A stretch of DNA of 64,000 nt from Craterostigma plantagineum (GCA_027422505.1 JAPQWV010000659.1:1-64000); one strand, 5' to 3'. Shown: positions 44,920 to 57,901, numbered from the stretch's first letter. Translations and numbers: made by a program. The notes: generated by a model from the sequence alone, not told the origin.

Positions 44920-45455
44920 TAGGGGTGGGATCGGATCGGGTTTTCGAAGTTTGAGTTTTTTCGGGTCAAGTACCCGATTACATTGTGTAGTTATGTTGCT
45001 ATCCGATCCCGACCCGATCAAATGCGGGTACCAGATGATCGGGTACCCGAAACCCGTCAGTACTCGCCGGTCAGATTAGTGTTTGTTACAAAAATCATAC
45101 ATTAAATTTAAATTGACGAGGACAATTAGATTGGATGGCGACGGCCTATGAGGAGGCGGCTGGGCGGGGGTGCCGGTGGGCTAGGTTGACTGTGTCATGT
45201 GCATGTCGTGTGTGTAATAGTTTTTATATATTTTTCTTTTTATGAGTTGCAGCAGCCCTAACTTTTTATATTTCTTTTGTCGGACCAAACCGTATCCCAA
45301 GTTTATATTTTTTTATTTTATTAGTTGGGTCAGACGATAATCTATATCGGGTCGGGGTTAAACCCGATACCCGACTTCTAACCTGATTTTCCATCCGATC
45401 GGGGAAAATTCTAACGGGTCGGGTTGGGTAGGCGAATCTGAAAAAGCTCACCCTA
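44920..45455. mobile_element. hAT-like non-autonomous element
   Basis: The ends are TAGGGGTGGGAT on the left and, reverse-complemented, TAGGGTGAGCTT on the right, the TAGGGGTG-type terminus common in plant hAT elements. The 8-mers outside (GGCAAAAG, AGGAAAAG) match at six of eight positions, compatible with an aged 8-bp target duplication. The interior has GGGTCGGGT/ACCCGA tracts and no transposase. A (TA)n tract of about 26 bases lies just to the left, near 44839. Confidence 0.55.
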
Positions 45456-45534
45456 AGGAAAAGTTATTGTCTTCAACAAAATTACAGGTAAAATTTTCGT
45501 TGATTAATTACATCATTTCGTAATATTCTCAATA

Positions 45535-47412
45535 AACCCCAACTCTAAACCAAAATTCTATACCCTAATTCCAAAATCCTAAAACGCAAATCACCCTAAA
45601 CCCTAAATCCTAAACTCTAAAATCCTAATTCCAAAACCATAAACCTTAAACCCTAAATCTTAAACCTTAAAAATAAACCATAAATCCTAAACTTATAATG
45701 CAAAAACCTAAACCTAAACCCAAAATCCAAAACCTAAAAGCAAAAACTCAAACCCACCCGAACCCTAAACGTAACCCAAGATCCTAATCCCTAACCCTAA
45801 ATCCTAAACCTAAACACTAAATCCTAAATAATAATCCCTAATCCTTAATCCCTAAACTGTAAACCCTAAACCCAAAAAAACCTAACTCAAACCCTAAGCC
45901 CTTGTTTGGTTGGGGTGTTTAATAATTTTAAACATGGGTTTACAGTATACTGCTATGTTTGGTTCATAGATATATATAAACTATGGGTTTATATAAAATA
46001 GATTTAAACCCACATGAGAAGGTTTAAATAAACACATACGTGAGATGGGTTATTGAAAACCCACTAATTAATTTACATTAATGTCCCTCAACATACACAC
46101 GACGGCAAGCTATTTTTTGGCAAGGAATCGGCTTCGTCAGTTACATCTCACTGTTCATATATTTTTGTTTGCTATTTCACAGAGAGTTGCGCAGCAATCA
46201 AGACTCAAGAGGTTCAAAGGTGAAGCTTCATTTTTTTAATTATTTTGAATTCCAATATATATTGAAAGAAAAGGGAGATTTTATTGTAATTTGTAGAACT
46301 GAAGAAATCGTAGAGGAAGGACGTGATTTTTAATTTTTTTTCTTTCCTTTTGGCAACTTCTGGAATTTCAAAAGTAGTTTCTCAGTCCAACCAGGTCTCG
46401 AGCATTGAAATTGAGTAGAGTTGATTATTAATTTGCAAAAAGTGGAGACTAAGCATCGCATTTGTATGATTAGTTCACAGCATCTATGTTTTACTTTTCT
46501 TGCGTCTGATAATCAAGATAAAGCAGTGCATCGTTGCAGTTCTTATCTGATTTGTTCGTCCTCCGGAAAAAAAATGTTAAGTAACTGAGGGTATAAATGT
46601 ACTTTTGTCAAATACCCATTTATTAAAACATATTTATCCAAACATATACACATAAGTTAAACCCACTAACCAAACACACATTTTATTTATACCCATTACT
46701 TTGTTTTATATAAACCCATACTTATTTAAACCCTCCTAAATATAAACATACGAACCAAACGAGCACTAAATCCTAAACCTTAAATTCTAAACCATAAACC
46801 CTAAACACATAACTCTAATCCTAAATCATATTTTTCGATCTATACACCCTAAACCCGTAATCCCTAAACTCTAAAACTTAAATCCTAATTTCTAAACCCT
46901 ACTGCCCCTAAACTCAAAACCCTAAACCCTAAAGACTAATCCATAAATCCTAAATGCAAAACCCAAAATCCTAAACCCAAACCAAAAACTCTAATGCCTA
47001 ATCCATAAACATACACCTTAAATCCTAAATCCTAAACTCAAAACTCTAATTCCTAATCCTAAACCCTAAACCCTAAATTCTAATCCCAAAACCCTAAACA
47101 CCAATCCAAACCTAAACCCTAAACCCTAACCCTAAACACTACACGCTAATTCATAATCCATACACTCTAAACCATAATCCCTAAATCCTAAACCCGAAAT
47201 CCTAAATCCCAAATCCTAAACCATGACTACTAACCCTGAACACCAACCCTAACCATGGACCCTAAACATAAGCCATAAACCCTAAACACTAAACCACAAT
47301 CCCAAATCTCTAATCCCTAAACCCTAAAACCTAATTCCTAAACCTGAGACCCTAATTCATAAACTCTAAACCCTAATCTTAATCCTTATCCCTTAGCCTA
47401 TCCCTAAACCCT
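45535..47412. repeat. Degenerate telomere-like (CCCTAAA) array, interrupted by an insertion
   Basis: Two blocks (45535-45897 and 46767-47412) consist almost wholly of CCCTAAA and near variants (TCCTAAA, CCATAAA, CCCTAAT) on the plus strand, about 1 kb in total. Perfect tandem pairs are few, so the array is old or amplified in degenerate form. No subtelomeric satellite or gene is seen inside. Unique genes flank both sides, so this is an interstitial block and not a chromosome end. Confidence 0.85.
45898..46766. mobile_element. PIF/Harbinger-like non-autonomous element inserted in the telomere-like array
   Basis: An 869-base insertion splits the CCCTAAA array. TAA stands on both sides (45895-45897 and 46767-46769), the 3-bp duplication expected of PIF/Harbinger. 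The ends are GCCCTTGTTTGGTTGGGG and, in reverse complement, GTGCTCGTTTGGTTCGTATG, so they are imperfect inverted repeats sharing GTTTGGTT. AAACCCA/TGGGTTT motifs are repeated inward on both sides. The interior has no transposase ORF. Confidence 0.7.
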
Positions 47413-47582
47413 TAGTAACGGTTATTCGAAGTTGAATAACTTAATTAGCGGTAACAACGGCAACACTATTTCATGTTGCCCAAAAGAATTTGTTGGGCTA
47501 AAAAGAGGTAAATATCAAGAAACCCAAGAAACGCTTCAAAAAGTGATCGATCTTCTTGGGTAGAGCTTGAATGAATTGATTT

Positions 47583-50236
47583 TCATTCCTTGACGATCGT
47601 CTGAGGCGTCCACTTGAGATGCAGGTTTAACTTCCCCGATTCAGTGCCGTCGATCTTGAAGCTGTCTGTTACTTCGCCTTCTACGATAGCCCTGCTCAGT
47701 GTCATGATGCACCTTCCCATCTTGTCCTAAAAAACGATGGATGATCAACTGAAGCTCACACCTTGTAACGACCTTCAAGAAATAAGGATATCGTTACCTT
47801 CCCAAACGTGTCGTGATCGTACACTTCAAGAATCAGCAGCTCATGCAATCCATCCTCCACCACAAAGTCGAACGTTTGGTTCCATACTGGGTTCAAGGTG
47901 TCGTTTAAGACCTGCAACAAACATCGTGGTAACCATAAACGAATCGAAGAACGGATGTATTCTCTGACGACGATTTGCTTACTCTGGTCTTGTTCTTCTT
48001 CCCCGACTTCTTCATCGTCAGAACGACAAAGGGATCAGATTTTCCCATGAGGTCCACGGCGGGCAAGTTCTCTGCAGAAACCACAGTAGCAGAGAGAACT
48101 CCTCTGATGATTTGAAGGCCCGAGGCAGAGGAAGACGAAGAAGCTGATTTGCTGTCTGAATCGACAACTGTTGGATCATCCATTCCGCTCTTAAGGGCCT
48201 TCTCAAGGGAAGTCAATCTAAAGTCAGGGTCGTACTCTGAGAATATACTATCAGAGTTGCTGCTCAAGGGCGTGTATAACAGCTCTAAGTGCACCTTCCC
48301 TCTGTTTTTCTGATCTCTTTGGATCGCCAGATCCTTGACCAGCTTCAACCACACGTCCTTCACCTTCCCCGGCTCGAGCTCGGCCAGCGCCACCTGGCAA
48401 CAGCCGATGAGTTCTGCCGCTTGAATCCCTTCGTCGTCGTAGATTTTGATAGTCAGCTGTTGAGTCGATGGATCTTCGACCACCAGCTCGAAATGCTCGT
48501 TCCATATCGGGTTTATGTCGTTGTTCTGAGATGCAATAACATGAAATGAAAAGTGAGAAAAGAAAAGGTTAAGTTCAAGATCTTTGTCCATACAATTGTC
48601 TTGCTGGTTTTCGTCCTGTCGCGCAGAGGGCGAACGTATAGCTTTGCAAATGGGTCTGATTTCCCGATTAGGTCTTTGTTCGTTAGTTCCTTGGCTTCGA
48701 TGAGCTTCACGTCTAGGGTTCCGACGGGCTTCACCTCAAGATAACTGCAAGATGGATAAACCTTTAGCTAATTTCGACAGCAAAGGCCAATGACGACGAT
48801 GATCATTGCGGGGCTGTTGACCTGTAATCTCCGGGCAGTATTGGAATGATCTTACGGACTGGCCATGTAATGGAATCTTCAATAGCATCTCTTATTGTGT
48901 CCTAAAGAGGAACCAACTAACAGACAAGAAAACGAACAACCGACCATGTAACTAGAGGAAGATAACTAAAAAAATACTCAAACCTCTAGAGCATCGGAGA
49001 TTCCTGGGATTGCTGATATATCGCCTCCGATCACTTTCAGCGTCAAGTCGAGCTTTTTCTGCAGGTAAACAGAAGGGATGAATTAACACTTTGGTGCAGA
49101 TGGACCTCAGAGTGATGAAGAAGGTTTAAGGGCTCGCCTTTTCTCTCAGGGAGTAACAAATGGCTCCAAAACATGGAATTTCATCGACCAACGGCTTGAA
49201 CATTATCCTGAAAACCCCGGTAAATCCAATGTTCTTTACCTACGAAAACATTGAAAAACAAATTGCAAGTGATTCTTTGCCGGAAAAATAGCTGCCATGC
49301 ATGCAATGGACTGAACGGCCACGGCTAGCTACAAACCTGTATAGGCAGTGCCACGCCGACTCTAGTCTTGATATCGAGTACAATATTTGGATTTCCATCC
49401 CACTGAAGGTCCAATTCCATAACAATCTCATCGGGCTTACCTTCGATGATGGAAATTCCTATGGAAGCACATAAAACAAGTTACTTATAACTACGCAGAT
49501 TTGATATCAAAGGCAATGGATAATAACACTGCTCAACCAATATATATATACCCGTAAATTGTGGAGCCACGGTGCCTAAGGTTAACTTGGAGAACTTAAG
49601 AGAAGCCAATATCGCCGGTCTGTACTGCTCGAGAATAGGCTCTACTGAGTCACGTATCAACTCAGATGCAGCCTATAAGCAATTAGCAAATCATTCAGAG
49701 GGAAACAAGAGAAAAGAAACGGTGGAGGGATTAGAATCGGACCTGGTCGACGTAAGGCCATAGTTTGTCGAGGTGAAGATTGAGCCAAGTCAACTGCATT
49801 TCCAACAAAAATATGGATATTCGATTGCTAATCAGAACGCGTACGGCCGATTATTACATCCAATCCAACTGTGAAATGTAAAGATAGGCATGCCATGCTA
49901 TGCGATTGGATGGGAAATGGGAAAAAAATTACTCAACTTCTGTCTCTGAGAGAAGACAACCCAAGACGGGTAAAATCGATCGGGGAGGAGAGCCCGGGAA
50001 TCTTGCACTGTCATTCTAGCTAACGATGCAATAGCTGCTGCCTGCATTTGCATTTATGCATTGCATGGGCGAAATATAACTCATTCGTGACCGAGATCTA
50101 TTCTCCTTCTTTGAACAGATTACAAAATTACCAAATCGACGCGTGCCTTAGATCTGCTATTCTGGCATCGAGCGAATCCCACGATCAAACCAATGCCAAA
50201 GGCAAAACCCAGGACGTAGCCTACGACGAATCCCAT
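47583..50236 (-). CDS. SYT: Plant synaptotagmin, SYT4/SYT5 type (SMP + two C2 domains)
   Basis: Tether-type protein at ER-plasma membrane contact sites, with lipid-transfer SMP and Ca2+/phospholipid-binding C2 domains. About 12 exons give roughly 570 residues, as in SYT4/5. The N-terminal membrane segment MGFVVGYVLGFAFGIGLIVG comes first, followed by the SMP domain (about residues 70-250: TWLNLHLDKLWPYVDQ, SLKFSKLTLGTVAPQF, PILPGDY). C2A contains VKLIEAKELTNKDLIGKSDP and NNDINPIWNEHFELVVEDP. C2B contains AENLPAVDLMGKSDPFVVLT, LNPVWNQTFDFVVEDG and DHDTFGKDKMGRC, with the aspartates of Ca2+ loops 1 and 3 present. The stop follows HLKWTPQTIVKE. The VKDVWLKLVKDL linker separates it from SYT1-3. 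No break was seen. Confidence 0.92.
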
Positions 50237-50683
50237 CAAGCGCAAACTATCAGTCTTCCTTTCAGATTTTCTCTCTCGTTTTTCCGATGATCTCAAGTGA
50301 TAATTTTCAGGTTAGGCGTATCGTGCGTCCGTTCGTCTCTAGAGCAACATTGACAGGGACGATCAAATCACATTTCTGAGGAACTCAGTTTAAAAGTAAG
50401 TAACTCTGCCAATTGCGAGATTAATATAATTATAAGTGATTAATGACACCATATAATTATTACAATTTACAAGTGAATAGTAATATAGTAACTCGTATTA
50501 CACTGTGACGTGTCAATAACGGACAGGCAGCTACAAATGTCGTTAGTCAATGTCGAAAAAATTTCAATTTGCCCCGTTTAATCACTTCTTTTTCTAACAA
50601 AGTTGTTATATTTGTTGAAGTAAATAACTCCTAAGTAAAAAAGGAACCAATTATAAGACAGCATTTGTTAATCAATAATCATT
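50237..50683. other. Spacer: SYT promoter and MATH-gene 3' end
   Basis: About 450 bases between same-strand genes. AT-rich; contains the SYT promoter (left) and the 3' UTR of the MATH gene (right). Nothing else was recognised. Confidence 0.4.
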
Positions 50684-53600
50684 CTAATAGATTGAACCAT
50701 GCGAAGATGGTGGAGTAAGCATTGGGCTCCCTCGACTACGCTGTCTTTGGACGGCGTGAATCTGCCTAAGCCCTTCTTCGTGAATTCCCGAGATCGTCTC
50801 GAGCTCGTTCATGGTTAGAGCTTCCAAGCCAGCGCCGTACAGAGGAGCATGGCGCGACATTTCGTCTCGAAGTTGGGCCTCGAGGTGATGTATGTATTGC
50901 TGCAACGAAATTATCGCCCACGATTAAATAACTTTCGTTGTAAGCACTACTGATGCAAGAAAGGATGAAATACCTCGTAAGCTTGCATCTTGGATTCCAT
51001 GCCCTCAATGTATGCTTCGTATCGAGATAGTTGAGCCTCCTTCTCACGCTTTTCTCCTTCTGTTTTCCCCACTGTCTCAGTCAGACGACGGACTTCGTCC
51101 TCGAGGGATTGGCGAATCTCTTCCTTAGTCGCATTCTCTGCGGCGTATCTTTTCAACTCTTCGTCGAATCTCGTGCGTGCTGCTTCGGCTGTCTTTAACC
51201 TCTCGCCGAGGACGCTTTTCTCCTTCATTACCCTCTGTGGTTATACTTACATGATAATCAGATTTATTTACTATTTGTTAAAAAACCTGGAAAAAAAATT
51301 TGAAGTTGAACGCAACTGCTACAGGAGAATAACAGACCTTCATTTCATCGCGCTTTCGAGATTTTAGATGGGAAAGTTGAGCTTCTGCCTCGTGGAGCCG
51401 GTCTTGAAGAGCTTTCTTTTCAGTCGCAAGTTTCTTGACTTCATCGTCCCTTTCTGACCTTGCCCAATCAAGTTGACTCTCAACTTCTTGTCTATGTTCG
51501 GTCAGCTCCCTTTTCTCCCGAGCAAAGCGGTCCCTCTCAGCCCTCAGTTCAGACTGCAATTTAAACGTTTCGATATCTGAGATGCACATTTTTCTTAATT
51601 ATGTACATAAAGGAAGACTTTACCATCAGGTGGCACTTAGTTGCCTCAGATTCACCCAACCGTTGAGATAAAACAGCTTTTTCTTTGGAAAGATCGGCAA
51701 CTTCAGCTTTTATTTCTTCACGGATACGAAGCATCTCATCGTCACTAGTGCATAACTGATTCCAAAGAGCTGCTCGATCAACATTTGCAAGCTCAATGGC
51801 CTTTCGCATCATGGTCAAAACTGGTCTTATTATTTCCTGCTCTTCAGTAACTAAACTTACCAGACTCTCCAAATCCACATTTGTTTTACGACCAGAGACA
51901 GCCATAGCAGTAACACTATTGACCAGCCTCTTTAGCGTCGTTAGTCTGTGAGGCTCGTCGCCAAAATACTTGAACAACAGCGTATATAGATCCTTCACAA
52001 ATCCTTGGACCCTCAAATCTTTGGAAGGAGTCAGTGTTTCAGCAAGGCTGAGCAATGAACTGAAATCATCAGTTTGAGACAACATTTTCTCTACGGCTTG
52101 CCCTTTTACGATTCCATCACTCTGCTGAAGATTAACAGAAACACGTTGCAGAGCAATGTTATATTGCCCAGCAAGCCTTCTTTCCAAGACAGCAGCCACA
52201 GACTGGGGAAATACAGCTCCACGTGCTACAGCTCTCTCAAATGTTTGGGCAGCTCCAGCCGCAAGCGAAGGTATGGATAACATCTCCAGTAGAATATAGA
52301 TGTCAGAAAATAGACCAGTCAAAGAGGGCTTCGGCAAGATATTATCACCGAAGACACCATCACAATCTATATCACGAAGAATAGATTCAGCTATATCTGC
52401 ACAAGTATTTACAGTATGAGTTAAATGATCTAAAACATGCGGAGATACTTCAGTCCCCAAATTCTTTAATCTGAGACGTATAGATCTCACCTGCAGCAGG
52501 AAACCAAGAAAAAAGTCATATTGCCTGATATATATCTCTGAGTGTGTGTGTGTGTGTCTGGATAAAGTTCAGCACATCGACGAGTGATTTTTGGTTATCA
52601 GTAACTTACTGCTTCAGGAAGATGTTGGCAATGCAAGGCAGCTTTAAAAACGAAGCCTGACATCAACACAAGAGGTTCGTCGTTTAAATCAGCCAAAAGC
52701 TCCAGCGATTGGGCAAGCGCAAGCTCCCACACTTCACTGGTACATTCCAATTGACTAAGAGCACCAAAAACCTATGGCACAAAACTTCTCAGTGACAAGC
52801 TACAATTCTTCGACCCATGATTGGACAACAAACATGCTTCAACTTATCAATTCAATTAAGGGAAAAGTAAGACGCAATAAACCATAAAACTGTCTCACCG
52901 GCAAACGCAATGAAGGCTCTGCATCAGGCTGCTGAAGCCGATTTAGAAGCGAGCAAGCAGCAAGCGAATGTTCTGACGGATCTACCAATTTAGGAACCAG
53001 CGAAACTATGTCTGGTTGAAGATGTTTAGGAGCTTTGTCCAACACAACAGCAATCTTTTGAGCACTCTGTGGACGCCTTCTTGGATCTGGACAGCCCTGA
53101 GGCATTGCACCTTCAAGAGCTCTCAAGGAATTCACAATCAAACCGAGAAGCTCCTCTGACTGCTCAGGCCACTTACCCTGAGAGGAAGATTGCATTGATA
53201 GATATTTATTGATATGGAGTAAATGTTCAATTGACAAAAGGAAGTACCTTTGAGTGAAGGGAGGAGTTCTCCAAGGAACCAGCAGCGGAAGTTTGTGGTG
53301 GATAAATAGTCTGCCCATGAACAGGTTTCGCATATGCAGTGATCCCGTTCAAGTCAGAGCTTTGTACAGCGGTAGAATTTGCACCCCCACCACTTCTCAC
53401 ATCTAATCTTTCAATAACAGAAAGCTGAAAAGCTTCTGTTACTCCATCTTCGCCATCAGACACCAGCGGACTAACTGCACTACTGCCATCTGCTGAACTT
53501 TTGCAACTAAAATCAGGAAAACCGTTGCACGATTTTTGCTCTGAAGGCTGGAAACACTCAACCATTACATCCAAGAGCAGATCAACTATTGCTTGTTGTA

Positions 53601-56600
53601 AAGCTTTGACTCCCATCAACAAATTCATTAAACTAGGGGATGAATCATCAATTTTACTAAACTCATCTCCATCATTCCTACCTGAAATCTTCGTAGGAAG
53701 CAGCAAGCGCTTAAATTTTGCTGGGTCATCGAGATAGACCCGGAGCCCAGTCAGAAATCCAGCTATAGCCCCAGTATCCATGAGAAGCTTCTTTCTTAAG
53801 GTTACCTGAGGTTGAGAAGAATTATCTCCATTCTTAAGGTGAAACCCAGCCCTTGATAGAAGATTCCTGAATATATTTATATCTTCTTCATCCCCACTTA
53901 GTACTTCGCTCTCATCGGAATCGACGAGTTCAGTAGGGTCAGTTGACACAGCACCTTGGTCATCATCAGAATGTAAAACCTGAGAAAACAACTGAATTTA
54001 AATCATAAAATTCCATAACCATATGTAACGAGAAAAAAGTAAGGCATGCAACTACAAATTCTAACAGTGAACTACAAAAGAATTAGGACGCACCGAACAA
54101 ACAGACATGATACATTTTAAAAAATTACAGGAAGAGTTTAGCAGACACAGACAGATAGCAACAAAAAACCAACCTCTAGATCAGCAAACTCAAACCAAGG
54201 GCAGCAATCAAACACTTCACAAACAAACACAACCGTGTCACGAAACAGAAACCCAGCATCTGCCTCTAACATGTCTGAAACCTTCATAAATTGTAGAACT
54301 GAGTTGTTCCAAGTCCTTGTACATATGGAAGACGCCTTCCATACAGTTTTCGAAGGATTCTTTTGATTCAAAATACCAATTCTGTATTTCACCCAAAAGT
54401 TCTTGTCAGGGTCGCTGCCGACTGATTGGTCACTCTCCAAATAGATGCATATGGTGTCCAATGATTCGTAAACTCCTGCAGAATGAAAAGTGGCAGCGAA
54501 AGAATTAGAAGAAGTTGTTTGCAAGAAACTGAATGCGTAACACCCATTCAGAGCCACCTACCGATCCGAAGCTCGCATCCACCAGCTTGAAAGAATTTGC
54601 TGAATATTTTTCTTGTTTCTATTATTTCCTTGAAGGACAAGAAGTTCTCCACTTTCCATGTAAATGAAATCCTTTTAGTTTTATCTAACTCAGAAAAGGA
54701 GTTTCCTGAGTCAGGTTCTAATACATCAGTGAAGCTCTGCAATGTGGATGTTTCTTTTAATACGAGAACCTCAGCAGAGAAGACAAGAGAGTCCTGGACC
54801 AGAAATCCAGAATCCTGATCAAAGAGACTTGTGAGGGTCACAAACTCGCGCCAACCCCAATCTTTTGCAGCCTTAGAATACCGGTTCTGGGATTCCTTCA
54901 TAACAGATTTCTCTTCCAGCTTTTGGTTCACGACTGACAAACGATGGCTTACAAAACAGTTCCAATCACTACTAGTATTTCGTGAGTCTGTAACTTCAAG
55001 GAACACTGATAGGTGACATGGAGGCTGAGACTGCCCTGATAACAGAACACAAGACGGGATGGTCGGGTCAGGCTACATAGTTAGCACTAAAAAATGTAAA
55101 TGCAGGGGTTCACGGATGGATATCGACAAAGATGGGAATTCGTATATGCAGGGCCACGGCAACAATATATATGCCTCCGAAATTCGTTAAGAAGCCTAAC
55201 GTCCATTAGCCCAATCGACAATTACTTATACATTTCATTTTTACCTCAAAAGGACTTGCTTTAGAAAACCAAATACCAATTCCTTCGAGGATCATTTACT
55301 AGACGCAAAGAAAATGAAAAGCAACATCACCCCAAATCTTAACATAACCAACGCCAATAAACAAGTGCAAGTATGCAAAACAAGTGGAATACCAATTTAT
55401 AATTTCACTAACAAAATATTTTATCTCACATATTTCCAAAATAAAACGCATGTGCACTACAACAGTATGTGTCCAAACTCATAAAAAACTTTGCAAATTC
55501 AAAATGCTACAAGTCTAACACGTCTTAATAATAACAATACGTACAGAAAACTGTCAAGGAAAAAAAAGAGCAAAGTGCCCAACCACCACAACCACAGAAA
55601 CAACCAAATAAAATTTTAATGGCCAACAATTGAATCAAAGTAAAGGGAAAATAACCATTGCCAGTACGACCGCGAGTTCCTTCCCATTGGAGATATCATA
55701 CCTCTAGGGTATATGATAAGGCGACAATCCCGATTTCCAACTTGGAACCTCTTGCTTTTGATGCAAAGCCCGGTGATCTTCCTTTTTTTGAGAAGATCTT
55801 TCAACCGGGTAAAATTCTCAATCCTCCATGTAAACTTCCCCATGTGCCCATCCGACTTCCTCATATTGCACCCATTCCTCGAACCAAACAAAGTGCCACT
55901 CTTCATGAAACTGCTGGACTCCTTAATGACATGGAAGGACGTGCTAAAGAATGCAGTGTCTTCCACCAAGAAACCAGAGTCAGGCCTAACAAAGTCAGCC
56001 ATCGGCATATAATCGTTCCACCCCAAACTCGTATTATCCCCTGTCTTATTATCCGCCGCAAACCTCCCATAACTATCACGGTGAATATGATTCGACCCAC
56101 TCCCCTGCTTCTGATTCAATACGGACATCCTGAACAAACACCAACAACTCCTGTCCAAAACCGAGGGAGTCTTCTCTGTATCCTTACTCTCCAGACACAC
56201 GGACAAATACTCGACACCATTCACCACACTCTGGTACACACTAATCCTCAAATTACACTCACCCGCTGGAAAAATCGGGCTCATTATCTTCTGAGACTTG
56301 ATCATCTCTTTAAACAAGGAAAAGTTATGAACCTTCCAAGAGAACTTCCCACTATAAACATCCCCTACCGAGCCTCCAACATATGCCCCATTCCCCCCCT
56401 GCAAATCATGGCTATCGCGAGAGAAGGAGTAAGACTCATCTAGAATCAATATGTCAGCAGTGATGAGAATGCAATCATTGGAGGTATGCAAGAAACCTTG
56501 GGAGGGGTCCACAAGAGAGTTGAGGGAGGCAAAATCGCACCACCCGTGAGATTTCTTCTTCGACGAGAACCTGTGCCAGCTGTCTCTGTGAACCGACTTG

Positions 56601-57019
56601 GAGGAATCAGACAAATTTTCCACGGCGAGACGATAGCTTGTGAAGCAGTCCCACTTCGAAGAGGCCGAGCTCCTAGGGTCCATGATCTGCAGGTAAACGG
56701 ATAGGTAGCCTGGGAGCGCCTGCGAGTCGCCCTTAGGGTATATCAGCAAACGGCAATCGAAGCCGCCGACCTCAAAGTACTTGCTCCATAGCGAGCGCGA
56801 TTTGACCCTGGGAAAATTGGCTACGGTCCACTTGCAAACGGCCGATAAATCTCCCCGCCGCTCCACCACCACCGAAGACTCGCCGTTGTTTCCGGATGAG
56901 GAGAGATCCTCGGCGGCCGCCGACGTCGACGTCGGCCGCCTGTGCGAGGGGGAAGGGGGCTCCGCCGACGAAGATACGGCGGCGTCAGTCGCGTGCTGGT
57001 GCTGTCGATGGTGTTTCAT
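50684..57019 (-). CDS. Large MATH/TRAF-like protein with C-terminal coiled coil (At2g25320 type)
   Basis: Plant TRAF-like family protein with no catalytic domain recognised. Ten exons near 55702-57019, 54562-55035, 54174-54475, 53248-53979, 52899-53177, 52610-52771, 51625-52491, 51340-51555, 50974-51236 and 50684-50900 give about 1,610 residues. Four MATH domains start at CKWTVANFPRVKSRSLWSKY, FSWKVHNFSLFKEMIKSQKI, FTWRIENFTRLKDLLKKRKI and FTWKVENFLSFKEIIETRKI; each ends with an SGFL/QGFL-type motif. A helical middle section follows, and then a long coiled coil (51.6-50.97 kb: ERDRFAREKRELTEHRQEVE and similar). MATH domains bind peptides, so a scaffold or adaptor role is likely; that is inference. 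The first 60 residues are low-complexity S/P/A. No frame break was seen. Confidence 0.9.
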
Positions 57020-57390
57020 TCTCGTACTTTTTCTGTGATCGGTGTGGTGTGGTCTTGTGGGTCTGGCCTTCTACGTGTGCGTCCCCCTTTAGGTTTTTCG
57101 AGGTGAGGGGAGAATGGTCTCTTTTTAATTAATGGTTGTATATATATTATCCAGCAATTAAAAATTAGAATAATATTCGATTCACATTACCATCACACAA
57201 TATATTTCTTTATGAGAGGAAAGATTTACGTAGAAGCTTAACCAACCAGGCAGCCAATGTTAGTCAAGCAGTGAGATTATGATTTATGAATCACCTACAA
57301 ATGCTCCATGAAAAATGAATTTATGGCTCGTTCTCAATTTTCTTCATCAAGTTAATATGCTTGCATTCATTTATTATACCTATAAATATT
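57020..57390. promoter_or_regulatory. Promoter side of the MATH gene
   Basis: About 370 bases upstream of the ATG at 57019, ending at the SINE target duplication. A TATATATATT near 57136 could serve as a TATA element. No gene was seen. Confidence 0.35.
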
Positions 57391-57727
57391 CATTTAACTA
57401 TATATATATATATATATTCTGTCCCGAGGTATCCCCACACAAGCCTGGCTATGGGCTAGCCCCTGCCAGTCATGGGCTCTTTTAATGCCAACGGACCTGG
57501 ACGGGGGCTATTTGCGCCACACACTCTAGTGGTGGGAGTAATCCTCGGGGCCAGATGGACACGTCCCAAGCCCATCTCAGCATCGATAGTCATGGGGTAT
57601 AACCCCATGAGGACTTTTCCAAAGTCATGTGGGAGGTAGGATTTGAACCCCTGACCTCCTAGTCACATGAACTTTGACTGACTCAGCATACTAGAGTCAA
57701 GCCTCGTTAGCTTCATTTAACTACATA
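57391..57727 (-). mobile_element. tRNA-derived SINE with target-site duplication
   Basis: A Pol III B-box GGTTCAAATCC (minus strand) is at 57639-57649. An A-box-like ATGCTGAGTCAG lies about 35 bases upstream, near 57680-57692. The 3' end in this orientation is a (TA)n tail at about 57401-57418. CATTTAACTATATA (57391-57404) and CATTTAACTACATA (57714-57727) flank the body as a 14-bp target duplication with one mismatch. Body length is about 300 bases. The tRNA-like part cannot fold into a normal tRNA, so this is a SINE and not a tRNA gene. Confidence 0.75.
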
Positions 57728-57817
57728 AAGACTGGAAATACCGAGAATCACTTTCGTCTACCCCTTATTTCGTGGAGCAATTTAGTATGCAAGTGTATTA
57801 CTACATGCATCTGCGGT

Positions 57818-57901
57818 TGAAATCGTCTGTCCCAACAAGTGTGTCTGCATCTGCATGTTGGGACAGGAATTGAAACACACTTATTGGGACAGACGATTTC
57901 A
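57818..57901. repeat. Strong short hairpin with 27-bp arms
   Basis: Arms 57818-57844 and 57875-57901 are reverse complements at 26 of 27 positions, separated by a 30-base loop. On the minus strand the one mismatch is a G-U wobble, so a minus transcript would pair fully. GCATCTGCATGTTGGGA appears in the loop (57847) and again after the hairpin (57908), a second, direct repeat. No coding explanation was found. Confidence 0.8.

Noticed and set aside
55658..56443. 261-residue ORF on the plus strand
   Set aside because: Antisense shadow of the first MATH exon, which has clear domain signatures.
57639..57649. Possible tRNA gene (B-box)
   Set aside because: No acceptor stem or anticodon arm; it is bounded by target duplications and is a SINE.
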